From NCBI RefSeq assembly GCF_022968395.1, contig NZ_JALJQZ010000007.1, forward strand, positions 62,001 to 126,000: a DNA stretch of 64,000 nt, given 5' to 3'. Shown in pieces: positions 8,996-16,327 of this stretch. The position numbers and the translations under genes were made by a program. Each line of letters opens with the position of its first letter. Within the stretch, counting starts at the first letter, position 1. Source of the DNA: Affinirhizobium lemnae. Its GTDB lineage: Bacteria; Pseudomonadota; Alphaproteobacteria; Rhizobiales; Rhizobiaceae. Under the pieces are notes generated by a model. That model did not search any database, had not been told where the DNA came from, and saw only the letters and a list, made by a program, of their open reading frames with translations.

Positions 8996-10408
8996 TTACC
9001 GCCTCACGCCGCACTCCCGCTCCAGAACCTGCCATCTTTTCTCATCCGCCATCTGCGCCACGTTGAAGCGCATGAAGCGGCTGGCGGTCTGGGCGGCGCT
9101 GAACACATTGCCCGGCGCCAGCACCACGCCTTCAGCCATCGCTGCCTGCGCGAGGGCCGTGGAGGATGTGCCGTCGGGCAACTGGCACCAGAGGTAAAAG
9201 CCGCCGCGTGGTTCAAGCCATGGCTCGATGCCGAGCGTCGTCAGTCTCGCGCTGACACCACGGCGGGTGCGGTTCAGGCGGCGGCGCACTTCTTCCATGT
9301 GTTTGCGATAGCTTCCGCCGGTCAGAACCTCACCGATGACATGGGTGACGATGGGGCTCGGGCCGCCAAATTGCGCCGCGATCTGCAGGTCCACCAGCCC
9401 TTCGATCCACTCAGCACGCGCCGCAATGTAACCGCAACGCAGGGAGGCAGACAGCGTCTTCGAAAAGCTGCCGATGCGGATGACCCGGTTCAACCCGTCC
9501 AGCGCCGCCAGCCGTACGGAAGGTTCCGGTTCGAAATCGGTGAAGATGTCGTCTTCCAGAATGAGCAGATCATGGGCTTCCGCCAGCTTCAGCAGCCTGT
9601 GCGCCACGGGCGGCGAAAGCGTGGCCCCGGTTGGATTGTGCAAGGCGGAATTGGTGAGGTAGAGGCGCGGCGCGCTTGCCTGTAGTGCATGTTCGAACGC
9701 GGTGAGATCCGGCCCCGTGGGTGTCATGGCAACGCTGATCACCTGCACCTGATGCGCCTTCAGCAGGGCGCGGAAATTGAAATAGCAGGGATCGTCGACG
9801 AGAACCGTATCGCCGGGCTTCAGCAGCAACCGGCAGATAAGATCGATCGACTGGCTGCCGGAGCCGGTCAGCATGATATTGGCGGGATCGAGCGCCAGCC
9901 CTTCCTCCGCCGCACGCCGTGCCAGAAGCCGCCGCAGATCGAAATCACCCTGCGTGCGGCCATAGTTCAGGAGAACGGCATCCTCGGCGCGCGCCACATT
10001 GCGAAGGGCACGCCGCAGCGCCGCCTGCGGCATCCAGTCGGCAGGCAGCCAGCCGCAGCCGGGCTTCGGGCTTTCGTCATCGGCATCGAGAGACTGGCGC
10101 GAAACCCAGAAAGGGTCCACCTCCCGCAGTTCAGGCGATTCACCACGGGTCGAAAGCGCAACAGGCGTCAGCGTATTGGCCGTCACGAAAAAGCCGGACC
10201 CGGCACGGGCGCGGATCAGCCCCTCAGCCGCCAGCCGGTCATAGGCTTCCACCACGGTAGATGGCGATACGCCAAGGCTTGCGGCAAACCCGCGAATGGA
10301 GGGCAGGCGGTCGCCATGGGTGAGCGCGCCAGAGGCGATACGGCTGCGGATCTGCGCCATCACCTGCGCGGTGCGGCCTGAAGCGCGGGCGTTTGTTTCA
10401 TCGGTCAT
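8996..10408 (-). CDS. MocR-type GntR regulator with aminotransferase domain
   Basis: A 470-residue transcription factor of the MocR/PdxR group. Residues about 10-75 form a GntR winged helix (GDRLPSIRGFAASLGVSPST) and the rest is a fold-type I aminotransferase domain with the pyridoxal phosphate lysine in SFSKTLSASLRCGY. Family members sense PLP or amines and often control a divergent transporter. Here the divergent neighbour is a DMT-family exporter, a common pairing. The ATG at 10408 (MTDETNAR) is chosen because similarity starts there, although the frame stays open for another 190 codons upstream. A gapped inverted repeat lies in the shared promoter region. Confidence 0.85.
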   Translation of the reverse strand: MTDETNARASGRTAQVMAQIRSRIASGALTHGDRLPSIRGFAASLGVSPSTVVEAYDRLAAEGLIRARAGSGFFVTANTLTPVALSTRGESPELREVDPFWVSRQSLDADDESPKPGCGWLPADWMPQAALRRALRNVARAEDAVLLNYGRTQGDFDLRRLLARRAAEEGLALDPANIMLTGSGSQSIDLICRLLLKPGDTVLVDDPCYFNFRALLKAHQVQVISVAMTPTGPDLTAFEHALQASAPRLYLTNSALHNPTGATLSPPVAHRLLKLAEAHDLLILEDDIFTDFEPEPSVRLAALDGLNRVIRIGSFSKTLSASLRCGYIAARAEWIEGLVDLQIAAQFGGPSPIVTHVIGEVLTGGSYRKHMEEVRRRLNRTRRGVSARLTTLGIEPWLEPRGGFYLWCQLPDGTSSTALAQAAMAEGVVLAPGNVFSAAQTASRFMRFNVAQMADEKRWQVLERECGVRR

Positions 10409-10437
10409 CGGTTCATCCGTATGGGTGATGCATGCAG

Positions 10438-10457
10438 TACAGTTTGGTTGAATTGTA
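10438..10457. promoter_or_regulatory. Candidate MocR operator between divergent genes
   Basis: TACAGT and ATTGTA separated by 8 bases form an imperfect inverted repeat (5 of 6 positions) midway between the MocR start and the exporter start. Divergent position and symmetry suggest the regulator's binding site; this is inference. Confidence 0.4.
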
Positions 10458-10519
10458 TGGCTGTGTGCCTGTCTGCGCCAGCCCCGCCGACCTATGATCC
10501 AAGCAAAAAGGATGAGACG

Positions 10520-11407
10520 ATGAAAGCAGCAGCGCAGACAATTCGAACTGGAACCATGGATGGCTTGATCAGCGGGCTGATCGGCGTCATCATTTTCAGC
10601 GGCTCTCTGCCTGCCACCCGTCTTGCAGTGCTGGGCCTGCCGCCGCTCTTCGTCACCTCGGCGCGTGCCGCCATGGCAGCCGTGCTGGCGGCGATACTTT
10701 TGCTGATGTTGCGGCAGAAGCGGCCGCACCGTTCCGATCTCCTGTCGCTTGCCGTCATCGCGCTCGGTGTCGTGATCGGCTTTCCGCTGCTGACCGCGCT
10801 GGCACTGCGCTCCATTTCCTCGGCCCATTCCATTGTCTTCATTGGCCTTCTGCCGCTCGCCACCGCCGCCTTCGGCGTGCTGCGCGGGGGAGAAAGGCCA
10901 AAGCCTCTGTTCTGGCTGTTCTCCGTTCTCGGCAGTCTGCTTGTTGTGGGCTTTGCCCTGTCGAATGGCGGGCAGGCCTCGCTGCACGGCGATCTTCTGA
11001 TGATCGCCGCCGTCATTGTCTGTGGCCTTGGCTATGCGGAAGGCGGCAAGCTGGCCCGCAGCCTGGGCGGCTGGCAGGTCATCTGCTGGGCGCTGGTGCT
11101 ATCCATGCCGCCTATGGCTGTGCTTTGCCTTTTCACCTGGCCGCAGGATCTGGCAGCCGTGCCTGTCACGGCCTGGGCTGGGCTCTCCTATGTCACCGTG
11201 TTCAGCATGCTGGTTGGCTTTATCTTCTGGTATCACGGGCTGGCGAAAGGCGGCACAGCCTCCGTCGGGCAGTTGCAACTTCTACAACCCTTCTTCGGGC
11301 TTCTTCTGGCGGCACTGCTGCTGGGCGAGGCGGTTTCCTGGTCCATGCTGGGTGTAACCTTCGGCGTCGTTGCATCCGTCACACTCGCGCGCCGCTTTGC
11401 CACCTGA
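10520..11407 (+). CDS. EamA/DMT-family transporter
   Basis: A 295-residue integral membrane protein with about ten hydrophobic helices in two repeats, the EamA arrangement of drug/metabolite exporters. The ATG at 10520 follows an AAGGATGAG ribosome site; the upstream open frame lacks one. It is transcribed away from the MocR regulator and is its likely target, which would suggest export of an amine, amino acid or vitamin B6-related compound. The actual substrate is unknown. Confidence 0.82.
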   Translation: MKAAAQTIRTGTMDGLISGLIGVIIFSGSLPATRLAVLGLPPLFVTSARAAMAAVLAAILLLMLRQKRPHRSDLLSLAVIALGVVIGFPLLTALALRSISSAHSIVFIGLLPLATAAFGVLRGGERPKPLFWLFSVLGSLLVVGFALSNGGQASLHGDLLMIAAVIVCGLGYAEGGKLARSLGGWQVICWALVLSMPPMAVLCLFTWPQDLAAVPVTAWAGLSYVTVFSMLVGFIFWYHGLAKGGTASVGQLQLLQPFFGLLLAALLLGEAVSWSMLGVTFGVVASVTLARRFAT

Positions 11408-11427
11408 TGACGGGCGGGAGATTGCAA

Positions 11428-12114
11428 TCACACACCTATATGGCGGATGACGATGAAATTCATCGCCGCATGGAAGAAGATGGGCAGCCCGATGCCGCCG
11501 CTGAAATAGCGGATGAGGCTGAAAGCGAATGCCATGAACAAGTAGTTTGTGAGGGCATCGAGGCTGTTTGGCAAATGCACCGCTGCAAACAGCAACGCGG
11601 TGCAGATGGTGATTAGACCATCACCATATCCTCGCGCCTTAAGCCTTGCCCAGAGATAGCCGCGCCAGAAGGTTTCCTCTGCAATGGGAGCAAGAGCACA
11701 CCCAGCCAAAACGCGCAAAATTGCGCTCAAAGACGTATCGAGGTCTACATCGGGCTTGCCATATTGCCCCAAGAGGTTCACCGCTAGCCATAAAGCTCCG
11801 ATCGCAACGGCAGCAATCATCGAGCGTGGAGAGCGAAGGGATTGCTTGATTGCCTCAAGGCGTATCAGGCATGCTGCCAGCATCGCAAAATAGGCTACAA
11901 CCCCGGCCGTTACATGGGCGCCCCGTTGACTGACGATGAGGCTGAAGTTTTCACCGGACAGGATAATGCCCATGAATACACCCAGCGTTTCAGCGACAAC
12001 CGTGACGATAACGATGAATACAATCGGCACAGCGCAATCGATGACGATCATACGCAGAAGCAGGATAGCATTCTCTGCGGCCTTCTGAATTTGAATTATC
12101 ATTGCCGCCGACAT
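11428..12114 (-). CDS. CPBP-family intramembrane metalloprotease
   Basis: A 228-residue membrane protein with about six hydrophobic helices. It carries the three CPBP/Abi motifs: EETFWR (E146, E147, R151), FAAVH (F176, H180) and HAAMN (H215, N219). Members of this family include CAAX prenyl proteases and proteins giving bacteriocin self-immunity in lactic acid bacteria. It is the third gene on the minus strand downstream of a glycine-rich peptide gene and a tiny membrane protein, which favours an immunity or peptide-processing role. A second ATG at 12102 has a better spaced GGGGG upstream, so the protein may be four residues shorter. Confidence 0.85.
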   Translation of the reverse strand: MSAAMIIQIQKAAENAILLLRMIVIDCAVPIVFIVIVTVVAETLGVFMGIILSGENFSLIVSQRGAHVTAGVVAYFAMLAACLIRLEAIKQSLRSPRSMIAAVAIGALWLAVNLLGQYGKPDVDLDTSLSAILRVLAGCALAPIAEETFWRGYLWARLKARGYGDGLITICTALLFAAVHLPNSLDALTNYLFMAFAFSLIRYFSGGIGLPIFFHAAMNFIVIRHIGV

Positions 12115-12153
12115 CCCCCATTTTTAGATATTCAGAATGAATAAAATAAAAGT

Positions 12154-12348
12154 TCAGTGATCCGAATTTTTATTTTTAATTTTCTTTAAAAGGAAAATCA
12201 AAAAGTCCCATAATGCAAATGATATAATTGGAGATATAAATGAAATATATGAAATATCATAGTAATCTGAAGATTTTCCAAATGGTAAAGTGAATAATAT
12301 AATTGGATTAATGATAGCTAAAGGAACGATTAAGTTTATGATTTTCAA
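12154..12348 (-). CDS. Small two-helix membrane protein, candidate immunity protein
   Basis: A 64-residue very hydrophobic protein. Two membrane segments (about residues 3-20 and 33-55) are separated by a short polar loop with GKSSDYYD, and the tail is Lys/Asn-rich. I chose the TTG at 12348 because AGGAG sits 7 bases upstream; a GTG at 12372 would add eight residues but has no ribosome site and lies against a hairpin. The DNA is strikingly AT-rich compared with flanking genes, a sign of foreign origin. Size, topology and position just after a bacteriocin-like peptide gene match immunity proteins of small bacteriocins. I recognise no family. Confidence 0.6.
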   Translation of the reverse strand: MKIINLIVPLAIINPIILFTLPFGKSSDYYDISYISFISPIISFALWDFLIFLLKKIKNKNSDH

Positions 12349-12368
12349 CGTTATTCTCCTGTATTTGA

Positions 12369-12399
12369 CCACAGACCTAAACTTAATTAAGGTCTGTGG
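12369..12399 (-). terminator. Perfect 10-bp hairpin between peptide gene and membrane-protein gene
   Basis: CCACAGACCT and AGGTCTGTGG flank an 11-base AT-rich loop. No T-run follows on either strand, so it is more likely a partial terminator, attenuator or RNA-stability element that sets the ratio between the upstream peptide transcript and the downstream genes. Confidence 0.5.
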
Positions 12400-12427
12400 G
12401 TTGGTTAATCAAATGTAGGTTAAAAAT

Positions 12428-12682
12428 TTACCGATCGTCAGCGCGTTGGCCGCCGTTGTAATCCCCCATTGCATTAAAGTTGTCGTAGTCCGCGCTGCCA
12501 TTGATTATGTTGCTTTCAACAGCGTCGCCGGCGTAATAGCCGACAAACCCGCCAATTGCTCCACCAGCTCGCGAGCCTACAGGACCTCCCAGCGCACCAA
12601 TAGATGCTCCGGCAAAGCCCCCTACCGCCGCACCTATGCGTCCGCCAACGCCGCTAGTTTCAGAATTGCTAGAACCACCCAT
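12428..12682 (-). CDS. Glycine-zipper peptide, colicin V-like bacteriocin precursor candidate
   Basis: An 84-residue peptide with a strong ribosome site (AGGAG about 6 bases before the ATG). Residues 1-12 are small and polar, then a VGG at 12-14 that could act as a double-glycine site. Residues 15-52 are a dense glycine zipper of the form GGxxGAxxGxxxGA, like the core of colicin V (microcin V). The C-terminal third is polar and acidic (DYDNFNAMGDYNGG). It contains no cysteine and no lysine. It is divergent from type I secretion genes and is followed by two membrane-protein genes, the layout expected of a secreted peptide and its immunity. No database family was checked; a structural or regulatory small protein is the alternative. 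Confidence 0.65.
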   Translation of the reverse strand: MGGSSNSETSGVGGRIGAAVGGFAGASIGALGGPVGSRAGGAIGGFVGYYAGDAVESNIINGSADYDNFNAMGDYNGGQRADDR

Positions 12683-12778
12683 AAAACACTCCTATTGATT
12701 GAAAAAATAAACTGCGGTAGACCGCGAGCTGCATTTACGCAAAAATTTTCATTGACGCAATTTAAAAGTGTATATTAG
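12683..12778. promoter_or_regulatory. Divergent promoter region of the peptide/secretion island
   Basis: These 96 bases separate the peptide gene from the ABC gene. On the minus strand TTGCGT and TAAATG with a 17-base gap could be the peptide promoter. A short dyad, GCGGT-AG-ACCGC (12713-12724), lies between that promoter and the peptide start. The ABC gene has no visible ribosome site before its ATG. Confidence 0.4.
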
Positions 12779-14449
12779 ATGAAAAATCCATCTGTGGGTG
12801 AAAAGCCCGCTGCTTTTTCGTGGTTTACCCAGACAACAGGCCGGTACACCGGGCATATTGCCGAAATCGCAGTCATATCAGTGGTTCTGCGTCTTCTTGG
12901 TTTGGTGCAGCCTTTCGTTTTTCAAGCACTCATAGATCGAATCCTGCCATATCAACGACAGGAAAGTCTATATATTGTTGTCGGGCTTCTGACTCTGGTC
13001 GCTATATTTCAAGGATCTTTCAAAGCTATTTCAGTTTATCTTGGAGGCGATCTGGTAAACCGGCTGACCCGCGAGTTCAGCAATCGAATATATCAGCATG
13101 TACTTCACCTGCCTCTGCGTACATTGCAGACATGGCAGGCTGGCGAATTGTTCGCACGCATGCGAGAAATCGAAGTGGTTCGGCGGTTCCTGACCGGTAC
13201 GGTTTCCGGCGTCGTGATTGATATCCTGTTTTCATTCATTTATCTCGCCGCGCTCTTTTCGATCAGCCCGTCACTGACGTTGATTATCATTATTCTACTA
13301 CCCAGCCAGATGGCGGCCATGGCTGTTGTCGGCCCCTTTCTGCGCCGCAGCCTCAAGCAGTCTTTTGTAGCAAATTCGGCGCATCAATCGCGAATGATCG
13401 AGACCTTCCGCAACGTGGAAACCGTGAAGGCGCAAGCCGGAGAGCATCGCTATGTCCGAAGGCTGGACGCCACTATGGCCGCCTCATTGGCCCTGAGTTT
13501 CAAGATTACCAGACTGCATGTCGTCAATGGCTTGATTCGCGATGTGTTCAGTAATGCCTTCGACATCATGATTCTGTTCTTCGGCGCGATGCTGGTTCTC
13601 GAAAACAGCATCACGCTTGGCCAGTTGGTGGCTTTTCATCTTCTGGCAGGCCATGTTTCGGGGCCTATTCTGGGCCTTGCATCCCTGTGGGAGCATTGGC
13701 AGGGCATTCAGGTATCCCGCATGCGGCTTGGCGATGTGCTGAATGCGACGTCGGAAAACGAAATGGGCAAGCAGAAGCTCTCACTGATTAAGCCAGCCGT
13801 TCTGCGCATGGAGGCCGTGTCCTTTGGATATTCCGCTGACCGACAGGTCATCGATAAGTTGAGCCTGACGGTTTCCCCCGGTCAGCCTACGGTGATTGTC
13901 GGGCGATCCGGCTTCGGCAAGTCCACGGTCGCTAAGGTTTTGGCAGGACTTTATCCACCGGATGCCGGAAGCGTTCTGATCGATGATCAGCCGATGACGA
14001 ATTTTTCACCTGGCAGTGTCAGGGCCGCCATTTGCTATCTTCCGCAGGAGCCTGCTCTTTTTAGCGGGACGATCCGGGAAAATCTCCTTCTGGCTAATGA
14101 GAATGCGACAGAAGACGAGATAGAACGGGCGCTGGAGAATAGTGCCAGCGTCGACATCATCAAGCGCCTTCCAGAGGGCCTGGATACGCAAATCGGTGAA
14201 CACGGCTCATCCCTTTCGGGCGGCCAAAGACAGAGATTGGCTCTCGCTCGTCTGCTACTTTGCAACCCGAATGTTCTGATTGTCGATGAACCGACAAGCG
14301 CACTGGATGAGGTTTCTGCATCTATCGTCACGCACACATTGATGCGGCTTGCTCAGTCCCGGGCCGTTGCGATCATCACGCACCGACCAGACGTGTTCGG
14401 CCCTGACGCGCGCATTTTTGATCTTGAACAACTGCAGGGACAGAAATGA
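12779..14449 (+). CDS. Type I secretion ABC exporter, HlyB-like without N-terminal domain
   Basis: A 556-residue membrane-fused ABC protein. The membrane domain (about residues 20-310) reads like that of HlyB (QPFVFQALIDRILPY and onwards). The ATPase domain has Walker A GRSGFGKST near 374-382, the LSGGQ signature near 479, Walker B VLIVDEP and the H-loop histidine in THRPD. HlyB and colicin V exporters carry about 120-150 residues in front, a C39 peptidase or its inactive relative; here the membrane domain begins almost at once. So this exporter should not cut a double-glycine leader itself. It overlaps the membrane fusion gene by 4 bases. No ribosome site is visible and a stop codon directly precedes the ATG. 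Confidence 0.85.
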   Translation: MKNPSVGEKPAAFSWFTQTTGRYTGHIAEIAVISVVLRLLGLVQPFVFQALIDRILPYQRQESLYIVVGLLTLVAIFQGSFKAISVYLGGDLVNRLTREFSNRIYQHVLHLPLRTLQTWQAGELFARMREIEVVRRFLTGTVSGVVIDILFSFIYLAALFSISPSLTLIIIILLPSQMAAMAVVGPFLRRSLKQSFVANSAHQSRMIETFRNVETVKAQAGEHRYVRRLDATMAASLALSFKITRLHVVNGLIRDVFSNAFDIMILFFGAMLVLENSITLGQLVAFHLLAGHVSGPILGLASLWEHWQGIQVSRMRLGDVLNATSENEMGKQKLSLIKPAVLRMEAVSFGYSADRQVIDKLSLTVSPGQPTVIVGRSGFGKSTVAKVLAGLYPPDAGSVLIDDQPMTNFSPGSVRAAICYLPQEPALFSGTIRENLLLANENATEDEIERALENSASVDIIKRLPEGLDTQIGEHGSSLSGGQRQRLALARLLLCNPNVLIVDEPTSALDEVSASIVTHTLMRLAQSRAVAIITHRPDVFGPDARIFDLEQLQGQK

Positions 14450-15774
14450 CCTCTACAATACCTGCGAATGAAAGCGCGGTTTCGCCCACACTACGCATCA
14501 CTGTCTGGCTTCTCCTGCTTCTCTTTGCTGCCATTCTTGGCGGTAGCATTCTAGCCAAGACTGAGGTGGTTGCTCGCGGTGCCGGAAAGTTGGTGCCGGT
14601 CGCGCGCGTTCAAATCGTGCAGCCGCTTGCTGATGGCAAAGTCGTCGAGTTGGCCGTAGCCGAGGGGCAGTCTGTGGCCAAAGGCGACATTCTGGTGCGC
14701 CTTGACCCCACATCTGCGCAGAGCGACATCCAGCGTATACAGGCCGAAATTGATCAGCAATCACTCGATGCCAACGTTGCAGCAGCCGTTTTCTCGTCGC
14801 TGATGGCGCGTGATCCTGCTGCGGCAGGGTTCATGGAGTATGGGATCGCGGAGTTCCGGGGAAGACGCGGTATCAATCCGGACGGAAGTGCAGTCGGCGA
14901 AGATCTGGTGCGCGCTGCGCTAGCATCCCTGCGCGACCAGGTGCTGCAGCTCGACGCCAAGCAAAAGCAACTGGAGTTTCAGCAGCAGGCACAAGGAGCG
15001 CGGGTAGACAAGGCAAAAGTTGACCGCGATATCGTTTCGCAAAACCTCGCAACTGCTGAAAGTCTGATGAGCCAAGGCATTCTCAGTCGAACCGCTCATC
15101 TTGAAAGGCTGCGCGAGCTTAGATCCATTGATGGAGACGCGGAGGTCAGCGCGCGCGAATTGTCGGCACTTGTAGCGTCGGGAGAAGCCACCAGGCGCCA
15201 ACGTATCTCAATCATTTCCGACAACCTTGCAACACAAAGTCGGCGGCTGCGTGAGGCGGAGATTGCCTTGAGTAGTTCACATGCTTCGCTGAGAGCGGCA
15301 GAAGACAAGTTGCGGAATCTCACGCTCCGTTCTCCTGTCCATGGTCGGATCGAAAACCTCAGCATTCACACCATTGGTGGATTCGTATCAGCAGGAGCAA
15401 GTCTGATGACTGTTGTCCCGACCAACGGAGGTCTGGAGATCGAAGCATTTTTCGATAATCGAGATATAGGCTTCCTCAGAAACGGACAAAGCGCCTACGT
15501 GAAGCTAGACGCGTTTCCCTCTGAGCGTTTCGGGGTTATTCCCGCTACCGTGATAAATTTGGGAGCGGACGCGCGCCAAAGCGGCGGCACGAACTGGGTA
15601 TATGCGGTTCGGCTGAAGGCAAACAGATCCCACATGCTGGTTGATGAAGCGCCGGTGCCATTTTCTCCCGGCATGACTGCCACAGTTGACGTGGTTACAT
15701 CCGAGCGACGCCTAATATCATACTTTTTTGAACCGATCACCAAAGCATTTCAAAATGGTCTCAAGGAGCGATGA
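14446..15774 (+). CDS. HlyD-family membrane fusion protein of type I secretion
   Basis: A 442-residue periplasmic adaptor anchored by one helix at about residues 17-37. A biotinyl-lipoyl-like half motif follows (GKVVELAVAEGQSVAKGD), then a long coiled-coil stretch (about residues 95-290) and the second half plus beta-barrel (LRSPVHGRIENLSIHTIGG). It should link the ABC protein to a TolC-type outer membrane channel, which is not encoded here and would be shared from elsewhere in the genome. The 4-base overlap with the ABC gene and 6-base gap to the acyltransferase gene indicate one operon. Confidence 0.88.
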   Translation: MTSTIPANESAVSPTLRITVWLLLLLFAAILGGSILAKTEVVARGAGKLVPVARVQIVQPLADGKVVELAVAEGQSVAKGDILVRLDPTSAQSDIQRIQAEIDQQSLDANVAAAVFSSLMARDPAAAGFMEYGIAEFRGRRGINPDGSAVGEDLVRAALASLRDQVLQLDAKQKQLEFQQQAQGARVDKAKVDRDIVSQNLATAESLMSQGILSRTAHLERLRELRSIDGDAEVSARELSALVASGEATRRQRISIISDNLATQSRRLREAEIALSSSHASLRAAEDKLRNLTLRSPVHGRIENLSIHTIGGFVSAGASLMTVVPTNGGLEIEAFFDNRDIGFLRNGQSAYVKLDAFPSERFGVIPATVINLGADARQSGGTNWVYAVRLKANRSHMLVDEAPVPFSPGMTATVDVVTSERRLISYFFEPITKAFQNGLKER

Positions 15775-15780
15775 AGCATT

Positions 15781-16218
15781 ATGAACGACACATTGGCCGT
15801 AAAGAAGCTCGGTGCCATGGAGGCCCTCGGGAGCATGACAGCTCTAGCGCTCCAGTCTCCGCTGCATCGATATTGGCGCATTAGTGATATCCAAGCTAAT
15901 TTTCTGCCTGCGCTAAAATCGGGGCAGTGCAAAATCTACTTTGATGGACCGAATGACCCAATTGCCTTCGTCACCTGGGCGCTTCTGGATGATGCTGCAC
16001 ATGAGAAATTACTAAGCGATGGGGTAACCCCCAATGCCGGGCAATGGTCATCGGGGAGTTATCTTTGGTTCATTGATATCGTAGCGCCATACGGTGACGC
16101 AGCTAAGGTGATCAGAGATATGCGGAAGAACTACTTTAGCGGGAAAAATGGCTACTCTATAAAGCGTAATCTCGATGGCTCGATCAACCGTGTTAAGCAA
16201 TGGCGAAACATCCGCTGA
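15781..16218 (+). CDS. HlyC-family toxin-activating acyltransferase
   Basis: A 145-residue protein of the RTX toxin-activating acyltransferase family, which moves fatty acyl groups from acyl carrier protein to internal lysines of protoxins such as HlyA. Diagnostic segments are SPLHRYW with the catalytic His29 and WFIDIVAPYG with Asp99; their 70-residue spacing is close to that of His23 and Asp92 in HlyC. The TWA and WSSGSYLW stretches also fit. No RTX protein with glycine-aspartate nonapeptides is encoded in the window, so its substrate is either the divergent glycine-zipper peptide, which has no lysine, or a distant protein. It is the last gene of the secretion operon. Confidence 0.85.
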   Translation: MNDTLAVKKLGAMEALGSMTALALQSPLHRYWRISDIQANFLPALKSGQCKIYFDGPNDPIAFVTWALLDDAAHEKLLSDGVTPNAGQWSSGSYLWFIDIVAPYGDAAKVIRDMRKNYFSGKNGYSIKRNLDGSINRVKQWRNIR

Positions 16219-16270
16219 TTGGGCCTGCCCGCTTCAAGCGGATGGAAGCAAAATAACCGTGGCTCACCTC

Positions 16271-16301
16271 TTGACCTTCCCATGATGGGAAGCCCTATCT
16301 G
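16271..16301 (+). promoter_or_regulatory. CueR-type copper promoter/operator
   Basis: TTGACC and TATCTG are separated by 19 bases, the overlong spacer of MerR-family promoters. The spacer contains the dyad CTTCCCATGATGGGAAG, matching the CCTTCC/GGAAGG core of CueR sites. It lies 27 bases before the copA start, and cueR itself is in this operon, so the operon should be autoregulated by copper. Confidence 0.8.
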
Positions 16302-16327
16302 TGGATGGAAGACAAGGATTCCATCCC

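Noticed and set aside
10409..10987. In-frame N-terminal extension of the MocR protein by about 190 residues
   Set aside because: The extension is Gln/Lys/His-rich without family similarity, runs antisense through the exporter gene and crosses the divergent promoter.
12752..12776. TTGACG and TATATT as a promoter for the ABC gene
   Set aside because: The spacing is only 13 bases and the -10 would overlap the start codon region.
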